A stretch of DNA of 64,000 nucleotides from Actinomyces faecalis (GTDB lineage Bacteria; Actinomycetota; Actinomycetes; Actinomycetales; Actinomycetaceae): contig NZ_CP063418.1 of NCBI RefSeq assembly GCF_013184985.2, forward strand, positions 1,550,001-1,614,000, given 5' to 3'. The notes below the pieces were generated by a model. That model was not told where the DNA came from and ran no database searches. It saw only the letters and a list, made by a program, of their open reading frames with translations. The translations under genes were made by a program, and so were the position numbers. Positions 18,116 to 28,600 of the stretch are shown here, in pieces. Each line of letters begins with the position of its first letter. Positions within the stretch are counted from its first letter, which is position 1.

Positions 18116-18520
18116 TCAGTGCCTCCGGCTGGAGATACGGATACCGCTCCAGCGCGCGCCCATGGCGGCCACGGAGGTGGCGTGCATGCCGGCGGTGCGG
18201 GCCGCCTCCTCCACGTCCGAGGCCGGCACCGCGCCGGCGGTACGAGCCTTCGGGGTCAGGACCCAGATGACGCCGTCACCGTCGAGGTTGGCCTGTGCGT
18301 CCACCAGCAGGTCCGTCAGGTCGTCGACGTCGCCGTCGTCGTCACGCCACCACACGATGGCGGAGTCAGCAACGTCCTCGTAGTCCTCGTCGACCAGCTC
18401 GGTGCCGGTCAGCGCCTCCGCGGCCGCGCGGAGCTCGTCGTCGACGTCGTCGTCGTAGCCGAACTCCTGGATGATGAGGCCGGAGGTGAAGCCGAAGGCT
18501 CCACCTGCTGTGCTCGCCAC
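18116..18520 (-). CDS. DUF3052 family protein
   Basis: 134-aa acidic cytoplasmic protein of the actinobacterial DUF3052 family: begins MASTAGGAFGFTSGLIIQEFG, then an Asp-rich region, AIVWWRDDDGDVDDLTDLLVDA, VIWVLTPKART and a C-terminal TSVAAMGARWSGIR. The family has no established activity; some members are described as bacterial multi-domain regulators of antibiotic or stress responses, without clear proof. It sits divergent from aceE, an arrangement widely conserved in actinobacteria. Confidence 0.85.
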   Translation of the reverse strand: MASTAGGAFGFTSGLIIQEFGYDDDVDDELRAAAEALTGTELVDEDYEDVADSAIVWWRDDDGDVDDLTDLLVDAQANLDGDGVIWVLTPKARTAGAVPASDVEEAARTAGMHATSVAAMGARWSGIRISSRRH

Positions 18521-18839
18521 TGTCGTCTCTCCGTCCCTCGGGCTCGCGGTGCGTCCCGTTCTCGTGCGCGTTGGCGCGGTTTCCAGTACCCCGTGGGGCG
18601 CTACGGAGTCTAGCCCACAGCATGTGACCCCTCAGACGCAAGCCCCCACGCGTACCACGATCTCGGTGTGTGACCTCACAGCGAAACTGGGACCTTCTTC
18701 CCGTCGCTCAGGCGACGCCGCGGCCGAAAGGTCGTAGATTTGTGGTGGACTACAGTCCATGCGACCCGGCCGGGCTCGCCGGCACGATGCCGACGTGAGT
18801 CTGAGCTGCCACCGCACCGAAGCGAGGAAAGAGGAACAC
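18521..18839. promoter_or_regulatory. Divergent intergenic region DUF3052 / aceE
   Basis: About 320 nt without a supported gene. It must hold promoters in both directions. The clearest element is the inverted repeat TGGACT-AC-AGTCCA at 18746-18759, which overlaps a possible -10 (TACAGT, 18751-18756) for aceE and is therefore placed like a repressor operator. No other structure stands out. Confidence 0.4.
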
Positions 18840-21599
18840 GTGAGCCCGACCAGTGACTCCACGCCGCTCATCGACGGCCTCCTGACCAAGGTCACCGACA
18901 ACGACCCCGAGGAGACCAAGGAGTGGCGCGATTCCCTTGACGCCCTCATCCAGGAGAAGGGTGGCCCCCGGGCACGCTTCATCCTGCTGTCGATGCTGGC
19001 AGAGGCAAGGCGCAAGAACGTCGCTGTCCCCTCACAGACGACGACCCCCTACGTCAACACTATCGACGTCGCCGACGAGCCCTACTTCCCTGGCGACGAG
19101 GACGCCGAGCGCACCTACCGCCGGTGGAACCGCTGGAACGCCGCGGTCATGGTGACCCGCGCCCAGCGCCCGGGCATCGGCGTGGGCGGCCACATCTCCT
19201 CCTACGCCTCGACCGCCACCCTCTACGAGGTCGGACTCAACCACTTCTTCCGCGGCAAGGACCACCCCGGCGGCGGCGACCACGTCTTCTTCCAGGGCCA
19301 CGCCTCCCCCGGCAACTACGCCCGTGCCTTCCTCGAGGGACGTCTGACCGAGGAGGACCTCGACGGCTTCCGCCAGGAGTACTCCCACCCCGCCGCCACC
19401 GACGGACGCGGCCTGCCCTCCTACCCCCACCCACGGCGTATGGAGGACTTCTGGGAGTACCCCACCGTCTCCATGGGTCTGGGGCCCTCTGAGGCCATCT
19501 ACCAGGCCTGGTTCGACAAGTACCTGCAGGGCGCAGGGATCAAGGACACCTCCCAGCAGCACACCTGGGCGTTCCTGGGCGACGGCGAGATGGACGAGCC
19601 GGAGTCACGCGGCATGCTCCAGCTCGCTGCCTCCCAGCAGCTGGACAACCTCACCTTCGTGGTCAACTGCAACCTGCAGCGCCTGGACGGCCCGGTGCGC
19701 GGCAACGGCAAGATCATCCAGGAGCTGGAGGCCTTCTTCAAGGGCGCCGGCTGGAACGTCATCAAGGTCATCTGGGGCCGCGGCTGGGACCAGCTGCTGG
19801 CTGCTGACAAGGACCACGCCCTTGAGCACCTCATGATGGAGACGCTCGACGGCGACTACCAGACCTTCAAGGCCAACGACGGCGCCTACGTGCGCGAGCA
19901 CTTCTTCAACCGGGACCCGCGCACGGCCGAGCTGGTCAAGGACTGGACCGACGAGGAGATCTGGGCCCTGCAGCGCGGTGGTAACGACTACCGCAAGATG
20001 TACGCCGCCTACAAGGCCGCCATGGAGCACAAGGGCCAGCCCACGGTCGTCCTGGCCCACACGGTCAAGGGCTACCTGCTGGGCTCCCACTTCGCGGGCC
20101 GCAACGCGACCCACCAGATGAAGAAGCTCAAGCTTGACGACCTCAAGGGCCTGCGCGACCGGCTGCACATCCCGATCACGGACGAGCAGCTGGAGGCCGA
20201 CCCCACCCGTCCTCCGTACTACAAGCCCGCACCGGACGACCCTGCTCTGCTCTACATGCTTGAGCGCCGTCGCCAGCTCGGGGGCTTCGTCCCCGAGCGC
20301 CGCGACGCCGGCACCGAGCTCGAGCTGCCCGGTGACAAGGTCTACGACATCCTCAAGTCCGGCTCGGGCAAGCAGGAGGTCGCCTCGACGATGGCCTTTG
20401 TCCGCCTGCTCAAGGAGCTCATCAAGGACAAGAGCATCGGCCGCCGCTTCGTGCCGATCGTGCCGGACGAGTCTCGTACCTTCGGCCTGGAGTCCCTGTT
20501 CCCGACGAAGAAGATCTTCAACACCCAGGGACAGAGCTACACGCCGGTGGACGCGGACATGATGCTGTCCTACCGCGAGTCCACCTCCGGCCAGCTCATG
20601 CACACCGGCATCAACGAGGCAGGGTCCGCCTCGCTGTTCCAGGTGGCGGGCACCAGCTACGCCACCCACGGCGAGCCGATGATCCCGGTCTACATCTTCT
20701 ACTCGATGTTCGGCTTCCAGCGCACCGGCGACCAGTTCTGGGCCGCCGGCGACCAGCTGGCCCGTGGCTTCGTCATCGGCGCCACCGCCGGTCGCACGAC
20801 GCTGACCGGTGAGGGCACCCAGCACATGGACGGCCACTCCCCGCTCATCGCCTGGACCAACGAGGCCTTCGTCTCCTACGACCCGGCCTACGCCTACGAG
20901 ATCCGCCACATCGTGCGTGACGCCCTGGAGCGCTGGTACGGCCCCGACTCTGGCCGCAACCGCAACATCATGTACTACCTCACGGTGTACAACGAGCCGA
21001 TCGTCCAGCCGGCCGAGCCTGAGGACGTCGACGTCGAGGGCATCATCAAGGGTCTGCACAAGATCGCGGACGCGCCGGCTGGTGACGGCCCCGAGGTCCA
21101 GCTGCTGGCCTCCGGCGTCGGGGTCCCGTGGATCGTCGAGGCGCAGCGGATCCTGGCAGAGGACTGGGGCGTGCGCGCCAGCGCGTGGTCGGTGACCTCC
21201 TGGGGCGAGCTGCGTCGTGAGGCCCTGGAGGCCGACAAGCACAACTTCCTCCACCCCACGGCTGACCAGCAGATGCCGTACGTGACGGACAGGCTCTCTG
21301 GGGCTACCGGGCCCTTCATCGCCACCAGCGACTTCGACCACGCGGTGCCGGACCTCATTCGCCCGTGGGTCCCCGGTGACTACCACGTACTGGGTGCTGA
21401 CGGCTTCGGCTTCTCCGACACCCGCGCCGCTGCCCGCCGTCACTACCTCATCGACGCCGACTCCGTCGTCGTCAAGGCGCTGCAGGCTCTGGCGCAGCAG
21501 GGCAAGATCGACCGCGAGGTCGTGGCCCAGGCGATTAAGCGCTACAACCTTGAGGACGTCAACGCCGGTACCTCCGGCGGCCAGGGCGGCGAGGCCTGA
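18840..21599 (+). CDS. aceE: Pyruvate dehydrogenase E1 component, homodimeric type
   Basis: Decarboxylates pyruvate with thiamine diphosphate and transfers the acetyl group to the E2 lipoyl domain. 919 aa, the length of the homodimeric AceE family. Landmarks are [29 protein letters not shown], the TPP-binding stretch [14 protein letters not shown]...[29 protein letters not shown] and the transketolase C-half [17 protein letters not shown]. The GTG at 18840 follows GAGGAAAGAGGAACAC; homologues start in this position. It stands alone without E2/E3 genes, as is usual in actinobacteria. Confidence 0.97.
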   Translation: MSPTSDSTPLIDGLLTKVTDNDPEETKEWRDSLDALIQEKGGPRARFILLSMLAEARRKNVAVPSQTTTPYVNTIDVADEPYFPGDEDAERTYRRWNRWNAAVMVTRAQRPGIGVGGHISSYASTATLYEVGLNHFFRGKDHPGGGDHVFFQGHASPGNYARAFLEGRLTEEDLDGFRQEYSHPAATDGRGLPSYPHPRRMEDFWEYPTVSMGLGPSEAIYQAWFDKYLQGAGIKDTSQQHTWAFLGDGEMDEPESRGMLQLAASQQLDNLTFVVNCNLQRLDGPVRGNGKIIQELEAFFKGAGWNVIKVIWGRGWDQLLAADKDHALEHLMMETLDGDYQTFKANDGAYVREHFFNRDPRTAELVKDWTDEEIWALQRGGNDYRKMYAAYKAAMEHKGQPTVVLAHTVKGYLLGSHFAGRNATHQMKKLKLDDLKGLRDRLHIPITDEQLEADPTRPPYYKPAPDDPALLYMLERRRQLGGFVPERRDAGTELELPGDKVYDILKSGSGKQEVASTMAFVRLLKELIKDKSIGRRFVPIVPDESRTFGLESLFPTKKIFNTQGQSYTPVDADMMLSYRESTSGQLMHTGINEAGSASLFQVAGTSYATHGEPMIPVYIFYSMFGFQRTGDQFWAAGDQLARGFVIGATAGRTTLTGEGTQHMDGHSPLIAWTNEAFVSYDPAYAYEIRHIVRDALERWYGPDSGRNRNIMYYLTVYNEPIVQPAEPEDVDVEGIIKGLHKIADAPAGDGPEVQLLASGVGVPWIVEAQRILAEDWGVRASAWSVTSWGELRREALEADKHNFLHPTADQQMPYVTDRLSGATGPFIATSDFDHAVPDLIRPWVPGDYHVLGADGFGFSDTRAAARRHYLIDADSVVVKALQALAQQGKIDREVVAQAIKRYNLEDVNAGTSGGQGGEA

Positions 21600-21617
21600 G
21601 GGCTGCTGTTCTAGCGG

Positions 21618-21679
21618 AACGCGTGAGTGCGGCCGGGTGAAGGGGTTTCAGGCCCTTCACCCGGCCGCACTCACGCGTT
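21618..21679. terminator. Bidirectional terminator between aceE and aspA
   Basis: Inverted repeat of about 27 bp (AACGCGTGAGTGCGGCCGGG with its complement) around a TTTCAGG loop, between the convergent aceE and aspA stops. Confidence 0.8.
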
Positions 21680-21704
21680 CGCCTCTACGCGCCAGGCGCC
21701 GGTG

Positions 21705-23189
21705 TCAGTCCTGGTCAGTGTCCTCGGTGTCCTCGGCCGGGGTGCAAGGCACCGACGGGTCGGAGCCGGAGTAGTAACGCATGTCGCGGTAGCGCGGGCG
21801 CAGCAGGTTGTCCACGCTCAGCAGCTCGTCCAGCGTCTTCTCGTCCAGCAGCCCCATCTCCAGGACCACCTCGCGCACGTTGCGCCCTGAACGTGCGCAC
21901 TCGCGTCCCACCAGGTCACCGTTGTGGTGGCCAATCACCTCGTTGAGGTAGGTGACGATCCCGATGGAGCTCAGGACGTTGTCGCGGCACACCTCCTCGT
22001 TGGCCTCGATACCGATGACGCACAGCTCGCGCAGGGTGCGCATGGCGTGGGTGAGCAGACGGATCGACTCAAAGCTCGTCTGGCCGATGACCGGCTCCAT
22101 GACGTTGAGCTGGAGCTGGCCTGCCTCGGCCGCGAAGGTGAGCGCGACGTCGTTGCCGATGACCTTGAAGCAGACCTGGTTGACGACCTCAGGGATCACG
22201 GGGTTGACCTTGGCGGGCATGATGGAGGAGCCGGCAGCCCGCTCGGGCAGGCGGATCTCGCCGAGTCCTGCTCGCGGCCCAGAGGACAGGAGCCGCAGGT
22301 CGTTGCAGATCTTCGACAGCTTGACCGCCAGGCGCTTGATGGCCGCGTGCATCGACACGTAGGCGCCGGTGTCGCTGGTGGCCTCCATGAGGTTCTCAGC
22401 ACCCTTGATCGGCAGGCCGGTAATCTCCTGGAGGAAGTGCACCACGCTGTCCTGGTAGCCCTCGGGTGTGTTGAGACCGGTACCGATCGCCGTGGCGCCG
22501 AGGTTGACCTCCAGCAGGAGCGAGGAGTTGGCCCGCAGACGCGGAATCTCCTCCCCCAGCAGCACGCTGAAGGCCTCGAGCTCCTGTCCCAGGCTCATCG
22601 GCACGGCGTCCTGGAGCTGGGTGCGCCCCATCTTGAGCACGTCCTTGAACTGCGCGCCCTTGGAGGCCAGGGCGTCAATGAGACGGTCCAGCTCAGCCAG
22701 CAGGCTCTCGACCTGGGCGTACAGGCCCAGGCGGAACCCAGAGGGGTAGGCGTCGTTGGTCGACTGGGACTTGTTGACGTGGTCGTTGGGGTTGACGACG
22801 TCGTAACGCCCCTTGGCATACCCCAGGTGCTCCAGCGCGAGGTTGGCGATCACCTCGTTGGTGTTCATGTTGACGCTCGTGCCGGCCCCGCCCTGGAAGA
22901 CGTCGATGGGGAACTGGTCCAGGCAGCGCCCGTCATCGAGCACCTGGTCACAGGCCCACACGATCGCGTCGGCCACCTCGTCGGGGAGCGTCCCCAGCTG
23001 GTGGTTGGCCAGCGCCGAGGCCTTCTTGACCTGCACCATCCCACGGATGAACGCGGGCTCCTCCCCGATGGTGACGCCAGAGATCTGGTAGTTCTCCTGG
23101 GCACGCAGGGTGTGGATACCCCAGTAGGCCTCAAGAGGTACCTCGCGGGGACCGAGGAGGTCTTCCTCGGTACGGGTGGCCTGCGACAT
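21705..23189 (-). CDS. aspA: Aspartate ammonia-lyase
   Basis: Reversibly converts aspartate to fumarate and ammonia. 494 aa of the fumarase/aspartase superfamily. Visible motifs are [17 protein letters not shown] (100-116), [14 protein letters not shown] (138-151), the TQLQDAVP segment and the family signature [11 protein letters not shown] at 320-330, which holds the flexible catalytic loop serine. The [13 protein letters not shown] continuation favours aspartase over fumarase. ATG 23189 has GGAGGAATCAC upstream. An acidic C-terminal tail ends the protein. In anaerobic actinomycetes this can feed fumarate respiration; here it is monocistronic. Confidence 0.94.
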   Translation of the reverse strand: MSQATRTEEDLLGPREVPLEAYWGIHTLRAQENYQISGVTIGEEPAFIRGMVQVKKASALANHQLGTLPDEVADAIVWACDQVLDDGRCLDQFPIDVFQGGAGTSVNMNTNEVIANLALEHLGYAKGRYDVVNPNDHVNKSQSTNDAYPSGFRLGLYAQVESLLAELDRLIDALASKGAQFKDVLKMGRTQLQDAVPMSLGQELEAFSVLLGEEIPRLRANSSLLLEVNLGATAIGTGLNTPEGYQDSVVHFLQEITGLPIKGAENLMEATSDTGAYVSMHAAIKRLAVKLSKICNDLRLLSSGPRAGLGEIRLPERAAGSSIMPAKVNPVIPEVVNQVCFKVIGNDVALTFAAEAGQLQLNVMEPVIGQTSFESIRLLTHAMRTLRELCVIGIEANEEVCRDNVLSSIGIVTYLNEVIGHHNGDLVGRECARSGRNVREVVLEMGLLDEKTLDELLSVDNLLRPRYRDMRYYSGSDPSVPCTPAEDTEDTDQD

Positions 23190-23435
23190 CGTGATTCCTC
23201 CAAGTGCGCGTCAGGCGCACGTCGACGTTGACGGTCTGCGCACGGCCCAGCGCCGTGTCGCACGTCTAAGCCTAACGACCCGGCCGAGGTCTTCAGGCAC
23301 CATGAGGCTCATGTCCTCGACGGCATCCACGGACCTTGGCCCCAGATCGACGCAGGCCCGTACGAAATCCCTCGTTTCTGTGGGATTCCTATAAACGGAG
23401 CCGGTCCCTCCGGTTCTCACGTCGGCTCCGCAGGC

Positions 23436-23441
23436 TAGGCT
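23436..23441 (+). promoter_or_regulatory. -10 box of the leaderless fatty-acid regulator gene
   Basis: TAGGCT with 7 nt to the ATG at 23449. Confidence 0.5.
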
Positions 23442-23448
23442 CTCGTGC

Positions 23449-24627
23449 ATGAAGGACCTCAGTGCACCCGCGGTCGCTGCCCTGCGCCAGGCCCAGGAGC
23501 CCATCATCGAGCACGCCCTGGACCGTATCAGTGCCGCGCACCCGTGGTACCGCACGCTGGCTGACTCCTCACGCAAGCAGATCGCAGCCGTCGCACGGCT
23601 GGGCGTGACCATGTTCGTCGACTCCATCGAGTTCCCGGACACCGCCGGCGCGCCGGGCAAGATCTTCTCCGTGGCGCCGGCGGCCCTGACAGGCGTCATC
23701 ACCCTGGAGCAGACCCTCAGCCTCGTGCGCACGGCCCTCGACGTGGTGGTCGAGGAGGCCCCGCAGGCCGTTCCCGAGGAGGACCACGACGTCCTGACCG
23801 TCCTGGCCCTCACCTTCGGTCGCGACGTCGGCTTCGCAGCCGCGGAGGTCTACGCCCAGGCCGCAGAGGCTCGCGGCGCCTGGGACGCCCGCCTTGAGTC
23901 GGTCGCTGTGGACTCCATGCTCCACGACTCCCCCGAGGAGACCGTCTCCCGCGCTGGGTCGGCCGGATGGAGTGGAACGGGTCCGGTGGTCGCCATCGCG
24001 GCTCGTGCGAGCCTGGACGCGATCGCCGCCTCCCGGCTGCGCCACGAGGGACGCCAGCACGCCCACGACTGTCTGGTCTCCGTGCGCGGGGACTCGGTCA
24101 TCGTCATCCTGGGCGGGTTGTCCGAAGGCGCTCAGCCCTCAGGCAGCCCTGAGCAGGCGGTCGACGCCGCGGCCACCACGATCGCCCGCCAGCTCGACGG
24201 CGTCGCGGTGCTCGGACCAGTGGTGGGCGGCGTGAGCCAGGCGGGCCGTTCGCTGCGCTCGGCCATGGCCGGCCTACGCGCCCTGCCGGGCTGGGCACAG
24301 GCCCCCAGCCCCGTCCGCGCCGACGACCTCCTGCCTGAGCGTCTGCTGCTGGGCGACGAGCTCGCCGCCGAGCGGGTCGAGACCTTGGTCCGCGAACCGC
24401 TACGCGCCATGGGAGAACCCTTTGAGGAGACGGTGGCGACCTACCTCGCTCTGGGCAGGAGCCTGGAGGCTACCGCACGCGAGCTGTTCGTCCACGCCAA
24501 CACCGTGCGATACCGGCTGGGACGGGTCAGTGAGGTCACGGGGTGGGACGCCACCGATGCCCGCGACAGCCTGGTCCTGCACCTGGCGATCATCGCCGGC
24601 CGCCTGCGTGAGAGCGAGCAGCCGTGA
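23449..24627 (+). CDS. PucR-type helix-turn-helix regulator of fatty-acid synthesis (FasR-like)
   Basis: 392-aa DNA-binding regulator. The C-terminus carries the PucR HTH_30 motif ARELFVHANTVRYRLGRV (about 350-368); a GGDEF-like degenerate domain occupies the middle and the N-terminus (1-110) is a helical sensing domain. In Streptomyces the homologous FasR sits directly before fabD-fabH-acpP-fabF and activates it; the same position here suggests the same role. The stop overlaps fabD as GTGA, so both are translated from one message. The start is set by the TAGGCT box, leaderless. Confidence 0.85.
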   Translation: MKDLSAPAVAALRQAQEPIIEHALDRISAAHPWYRTLADSSRKQIAAVARLGVTMFVDSIEFPDTAGAPGKIFSVAPAALTGVITLEQTLSLVRTALDVVVEEAPQAVPEEDHDVLTVLALTFGRDVGFAAAEVYAQAAEARGAWDARLESVAVDSMLHDSPEETVSRAGSAGWSGTGPVVAIAARASLDAIAASRLRHEGRQHAHDCLVSVRGDSVIVILGGLSEGAQPSGSPEQAVDAAATTIARQLDGVAVLGPVVGGVSQAGRSLRSAMAGLRALPGWAQAPSPVRADDLLPERLLLGDELAAERVETLVREPLRAMGEPFEETVATYLALGRSLEATARELFVHANTVRYRLGRVSEVTGWDATDARDSLVLHLAIIAGRLRESEQP

Positions 24628-25664
24628 AGACGACGCCACCGCCTGCGTACGCCCCTGCGCAGTGCGCCGCTCCCGCTGCCCACGACACGCTCCTGGCTCT
24701 CAGCCTTCCGGCTGGCGCCGCCGTCCTGTGCCCGGGACAGGGCTCTCAGCGCCCGGGCATGCTCACGCCCTGGCTCGGTGCTGCCGAGGACCGCTGCCCC
24801 GGCATGCTGGCCGCCATGAGCCAGGCCGCAGGAACCGACCTGGAGGTCCTGGGCAGCCAGGGACAGGCCGAGGAGCTGCGCCCCACGGAGATCGCCCAGC
24901 CGCTGACCGTGGCGACCTCCCTCGCCTGTGCTGTCGCGACAGGTCTGGCTCAACCGGTCCTCGTCCACCCTGGCCTCACTCAGGAGCCTGGCCGCTCAGT
25001 ACCGCTGGTCGCCGGGCACTCCCTCGGATACCTCACCGCACTGGCCCTCGCCGGCGTGCTCTCCCCCGCGCAGGCCGTCGGGCTGGCTACGCTGCGCGGA
25101 CGGGCGATGGCCCGGTGCGCGCGTGAGCACGACGGTGGCATGACCGCACTGGTCGGTGGCAGGAGGGAGGAGGTCCTGGAGGCCGTCGCCAGGGCGGGAC
25201 TGGCTGCGGCCAACGTCAACGGGGCCTCGCAGGTCGTGGCCTCGGGAAGCCGTGAGGCGCTTGCGGCGCTCGCGCCTCCTGCGGGTGTACGCGCGCTGCC
25301 CCTGGCGGTAGCCGGGGCCTTCCACTCCCCTGCCATGGCGGGTGCCCGAGCCGAGGTGGCCGACGCCGTCGCCCGGCTTCCCCGACGCCACCCCACCGCT
25401 GTACTCATCGACGACTCCGACGGCGTCGCTCACCTTCCCCCGGAAGGATCAGACGGCCTGGTGGAGGTGGTGCCGGCCAAGATCACCGCCCCCGTGCGCT
25501 GGGATCTGGTTCAGGACACCCTGGCGGCGCAAGGTGCCACGTGGCTCATCGAGCTCGCACCGGCCGGAGCCCTGGCCGGCTTCGCACGCCGGGACCTGCC
25601 GGACGCGCACCTGACCCGTCTTCGTTCCCCCGAGGACGAGCTGACCCCACCCGCCCCGGCCTGA
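24624..25664 (+). CDS. fabD: ACP S-malonyltransferase
   Basis: Loads malonyl from CoA onto acyl carrier protein for type II fatty acid synthesis. 346 aa. Motifs: CPGQGSQRPGM (36-46), nucleophile Ser133 in GHSLG, Arg160 in LRGRAM, and catalytic His234 in GAFHSPAM, all in the expected order and spacing. The N-terminus is about 25 residues longer than usual, so a later start is possible, but the GTG at 24624 overlaps the regulator stop and is favoured by coupling. Confidence 0.93.
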   Translation: MKTTPPPAYAPAQCAAPAAHDTLLALSLPAGAAVLCPGQGSQRPGMLTPWLGAAEDRCPGMLAAMSQAAGTDLEVLGSQGQAEELRPTEIAQPLTVATSLACAVATGLAQPVLVHPGLTQEPGRSVPLVAGHSLGYLTALALAGVLSPAQAVGLATLRGRAMARCAREHDGGMTALVGGRREEVLEAVARAGLAAANVNGASQVVASGSREALAALAPPAGVRALPLAVAGAFHSPAMAGARAEVADAVARLPRRHPTAVLIDDSDGVAHLPPEGSDGLVEVVPAKITAPVRWDLVQDTLAAQGATWLIELAPAGALAGFARRDLPDAHLTRLRSPEDELTPPAPA

Positions 25665-25808
25665 CCACCAGCCAGAACCACCGCAGGTTCCCCCGGGCCC
25701 CGCTCTTAGGACACAATGACCGGTAGCGCTCGCACCAGCCGCACGGGGCAGCCCGTCGCCGGCACCGCAGTCACTGACCCATCAACCTCATCACTCTAGG
25801 AGACCCTG

Positions 25809-26057
25809 ATGCCCGAGCAGACCGACGTCCTCGCCGCTGTCGCCGAGATCACCGCGGAGGAGGCCGGCGTCGAGCCCTCCACGATCACGCCGGGCTCCCG
25901 GTTCGCCGACGACCTCGACATCGACTCCCTGGGCCTGCTCACCATCGCCACCCAGGTCGAGGAGCGCTTCGGCGTCACGCTCGACGACTCCCTCATCCCC
26001 ACCCTGCCGACCGTCGGCTCGCTCGTCGAGCTCGTGACCTCGCAGAAGCAGGGCTGA
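25809..26057 (+). CDS. acpP: Acyl carrier protein
   Basis: 82-aa acidic carrier of fatty-acid intermediates. The phosphopantetheine attachment serine is Ser40 in DLDIDSLGLL. The gap of 144 nt from fabD contains no gene and ends in a CTAGGAG ribosome site before ATG 25809; fabF starts 2 nt after the acpP stop. fabH, which usually lies between fabD and acpP in actinobacteria, is absent from this position. Confidence 0.96.
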   Translation: MPEQTDVLAAVAEITAEEAGVEPSTITPGSRFADDLDIDSLGLLTIATQVEERFGVTLDDSLIPTLPTVGSLVELVTSQKQG

Positions 26058-26059
26058 GC

Positions 26060-27349
26060 ATGGCGGGCTCGGCTGCCTCCGGGCCGCGGGCTCAGGACCT
26101 GCCGCCGCGCACCGTCGTCGTGACAGGGCTGGGCACCACCAACCCGCTGGGCGGGGACGTGGCATCGACCTGGCAGGCGCTGCGCGAGGGGCGCTGCGCC
26201 GTGCAGCCGCTGGAGGAGGCCTGGGCGTGGGAGCACGACCTCCCTGTCCGTGTCGCGGCCCCTCTGGCTGTCGAGCCGCAGACGCTACTGACGCCCAAGG
26301 AGCATCGGCGCCTGGACCGGGCGAGCCAGTGCGCGCTGCTGGCGGCACGTCAGGCCTGGGAGCAGGCGTTCGGGGCAGCCGAGGACCTCAGGGCCGCAGT
26401 CGACGGCGAGCGGCTGGCGGTCTCGGTCTCACCAGGGATGGGACCGGTGCTCTCGGTCATGGAGGCGTGGGACACCCTGCGGGAGAAGGGCCCGCGCCGG
26501 GTGCTGCCGACGGCAGTGCCTGCGCTGATGCCCAACGCTCCGGCCGCGAGCGTCGGTATCGAGCTGGGTGCCAGAGCAGGCATCCACGCTCCGGTCTCGG
26601 CCTGCGCCTCAGGTGCCGAGGCGATCGCCTACGGCGCTGATCTCATTGAGCTCGGACGCGCCGACGTGGTCGTCGCTGGTGGCACGGACGCTGCCCTGCA
26701 CCCCATGACCGTCGCTGCCTTCGCTGCGATGCGAGCGCTGTCCACCCGCAGTGAGGACGCGACGACGGCGTCGCGCCCCTTCGCTCCTGACCGTGACGGA
26801 TTCGTGCTCGGCGAGGGCGCCGGCGTGCTCGTCCTGGAGTCCGCCGAGCACGCCGCCGCACGCGACGCGCAGGTACTGGCGGTTCTGGCCGGCGCGGCTG
26901 TGACGGCGGACGCCTACGACGTCGCACGGCCGGAGCCCGGCGGGGCCCAGCAGGAGCGGGCCCTGCGCGCCGCGCTCGCGCGTGCTGGTGTCGAGCCCAG
27001 CGCCCTTGGACACGTCAACGTCCACGCGACCTCGACGCCCGCTGGCGACGTGGTGGAGGCCCAGGTACTCGCGCGCACGGTGCCCGCAGCGGCCGTCTGC
27101 GCGACGAAGTCAGCCACCGGTCACCTGCTCGGCGGCGCTGGCGGCTTGGAGGCGGTGCTCACCGTCATGGCACTGGTGGAGGGATGGCTGCCACCGACCT
27201 TGCTCCCCGGCGGCATCGACCCGCAGATCGCCGCGCTCGGCCTCGACGTCGTCGGCCCGTCAGGCCGCCAGGTGCCGGGGCTCACCACCGCGGCGAGCAC
27301 CTCCTTCGGCTTCGGCGGCCACGACGTCGCCCTCGTCCTCACACGCTAG
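26060..27349 (+). CDS. fabF: Beta-ketoacyl-ACP synthase II
   Basis: Condensing enzyme elongating acyl-ACP with malonyl-ACP. 429 aa. The catalytic triad is complete: Cys182 in SACASGAEAIA, His322 in NVHATSTPAGD and His355 in KSATGHLLGGAGG (with Lys350). Thiolase-fold landmarks VVVTGLGTTNPLG (19-31) and STSFGFGGHDVALVL close the protein. It directly follows acpP and ends 6 nt from the convergent DUF3145 gene. Confidence 0.95.
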   Translation: MAGSAASGPRAQDLPPRTVVVTGLGTTNPLGGDVASTWQALREGRCAVQPLEEAWAWEHDLPVRVAAPLAVEPQTLLTPKEHRRLDRASQCALLAARQAWEQAFGAAEDLRAAVDGERLAVSVSPGMGPVLSVMEAWDTLREKGPRRVLPTAVPALMPNAPAASVGIELGARAGIHAPVSACASGAEAIAYGADLIELGRADVVVAGGTDAALHPMTVAAFAAMRALSTRSEDATTASRPFAPDRDGFVLGEGAGVLVLESAEHAAARDAQVLAVLAGAAVTADAYDVARPEPGGAQQERALRAALARAGVEPSALGHVNVHATSTPAGDVVEAQVLARTVPAAAVCATKSATGHLLGGAGGLEAVLTVMALVEGWLPPTLLPGGIDPQIAALGLDVVGPSGRQVPGLTTAASTSFGFGGHDVALVLTR

Positions 27350-27355
27350 AGAGGC

Positions 27356-27856
27356 CTACCCGACCCGGTGCAGCCAGCGCACCGGTGCGCCGGCACCTGC
27401 GTAGCGGAAGGGCTCCAGCTCGTCGTCCCAGGCCTGGCCGAGCGCCAGGTCCAGCTCGCGGCGCATCACCTCGGGCTGGGACGCGTGCGCAAGCGCCGCA
27501 CGGATGCGGTCCTCCGGCACCACGACGTTGCCGTGCACATCCGTCTGGGCGTGGAAGATCCCCAGGTCAGGCGTGTGGGACCAGCGGCCGCCGTCAGAGC
27601 CGGGGGCCGCCTCCTCGGTGACCTCGTAGCGCAGGTTCGCCCAGCCTCGCAGAGCGCTGGTGAGCCTGGCACCGGTACCGACCGCCCCCACCCAGCTCGT
27701 CTCCGCACGCAGCATGCCAGGGGCGGCAGGCTGCTCGGTCCAGTCCAGGTGGACGCGAGAGCCCAGCACCTCAGCCGCCGCCCACTCGATGTGCGGGCAC
27801 AGCGCGCGAGGCGCAGAGTGCACGAAAAGAACACCGCGGGTGTAGGCACCGTTCAC
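27356..27856 (-). CDS. DUF3145 family protein
   Basis: 166 aa of an actinobacteria-specific family without known activity. The family start GVLFVHSAPRALCPHIEWA is at residues 8-26; other segments are HLDWTEQP, RAETSWVGAVGTGA and DELEPFRYAGAGAPVRWLHRVG. GTG 27856 is preceded by CCAGGAGG. It is convergent with fabF; DUF3145 genes are often found beside the fab cluster in actinobacteria, which hints at a link with lipid metabolism but proves nothing. Confidence 0.85.
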   Translation of the reverse strand: MNGAYTRGVLFVHSAPRALCPHIEWAAAEVLGSRVHLDWTEQPAAPGMLRAETSWVGAVGTGARLTSALRGWANLRYEVTEEAAPGSDGGRWSHTPDLGIFHAQTDVHGNVVVPEDRIRAALAHASQPEVMRRELDLALGQAWDDELEPFRYAGAGAPVRWLHRVG

Positions 27857-28026
27857 GATGGATCGCCTCCTGGTTGGTTCGAGAGCCGTCTTCCCCTACG
27901 TTCTCGAGCCCGACCGGGCCTCCTCATGACGCACGCGGCGTGCCAGACCATCGTGCCACGGACAGCCCTCAAGAGCCAGCACCGCCGCACCTGCCGCCCG
28001 CACGTCCCGCGGGCGGCAGACCTGGG

Positions 28027-28518
28027 TCACAGGCCCTGGGAGCGCAGGTCCTTCATCGCCTTGGCCCGGTTCCTACGGTCCAGGCGGTCCAGATAGAGAA
28101 GGCCCTCCAGGTGGTCGCACTCGTGCTGGATGCAGCGGCCCATGAGCTCCTCGCCCTCGACCACGACCTCCTTGCCGTCCAGGTCGATGCCCGTCGCACG
28201 CGCGTACCAGGCACGCTTCGTGGGGTACCACAGGCCGGGAACGGACAAGCAGCCCTCGTCCCCGTCCTGGTACTCGTCAAGGCTCAGCTCATCGAGACGA
28301 GGGTTGAGGATGTAGCCGATCTCGCCGTCGATGTTCCAGGAGAAGGCACGCAGTCCCACGCCGATCTGGTTAGCGGCCAGGCCCGCACGGCCGTCCTCGT
28401 CCACGGTCTCCAGCAGGTCCTCAACGAGCTGCTTGACCGAGTCGTCGATGTCAGTGATCCACTCGCACTCGGTGCGCAGGACCGGGTCGCCGATGATACG
28501 GATGTCGCGGTATGCCAT
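28027..28518 (-). CDS. def: Peptide deformylase
   Basis: Removes the formyl group from the N-terminal formylmethionine of new proteins. 163 aa with all three family motifs: GLAANQIG (46-53), EGCLSVP (88-94, metal ligand Cys90) and QHECDHLEG (131-139, ligands His132 and His136, catalytic Glu133). The start ATG 28518 has no Shine-Dalgarno; a GAAGAT hexamer 6 nt upstream suggests leaderless transcription here too. Confidence 0.95.
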   Translation of the reverse strand: MAYRDIRIIGDPVLRTECEWITDIDDSVKQLVEDLLETVDEDGRAGLAANQIGVGLRAFSWNIDGEIGYILNPRLDELSLDEYQDGDEGCLSVPGLWYPTKRAWYARATGIDLDGKEVVVEGEELMGRCIQHECDHLEGLLYLDRLDRRNRAKAMKDLRSQGL

Positions 28519-28580
28519 GCCCCCATCTTCGCACGCGGCACGCCTGGAGGCGGAACCCTTGACGCCGTGCCCGGCCGCCG

Positions 28581-28600
28581 GCGCTGTGCTAGCACAGCGC
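28581..28600. repeat. Perfect 20-bp palindrome
   Basis: GCGCTGTGCTAGCACAGCGC is fully self-complementary and abuts the stop codon of the GH13-like gene. It may act as its terminator or as an operator in front of def; no T-run follows. Confidence 0.5.
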
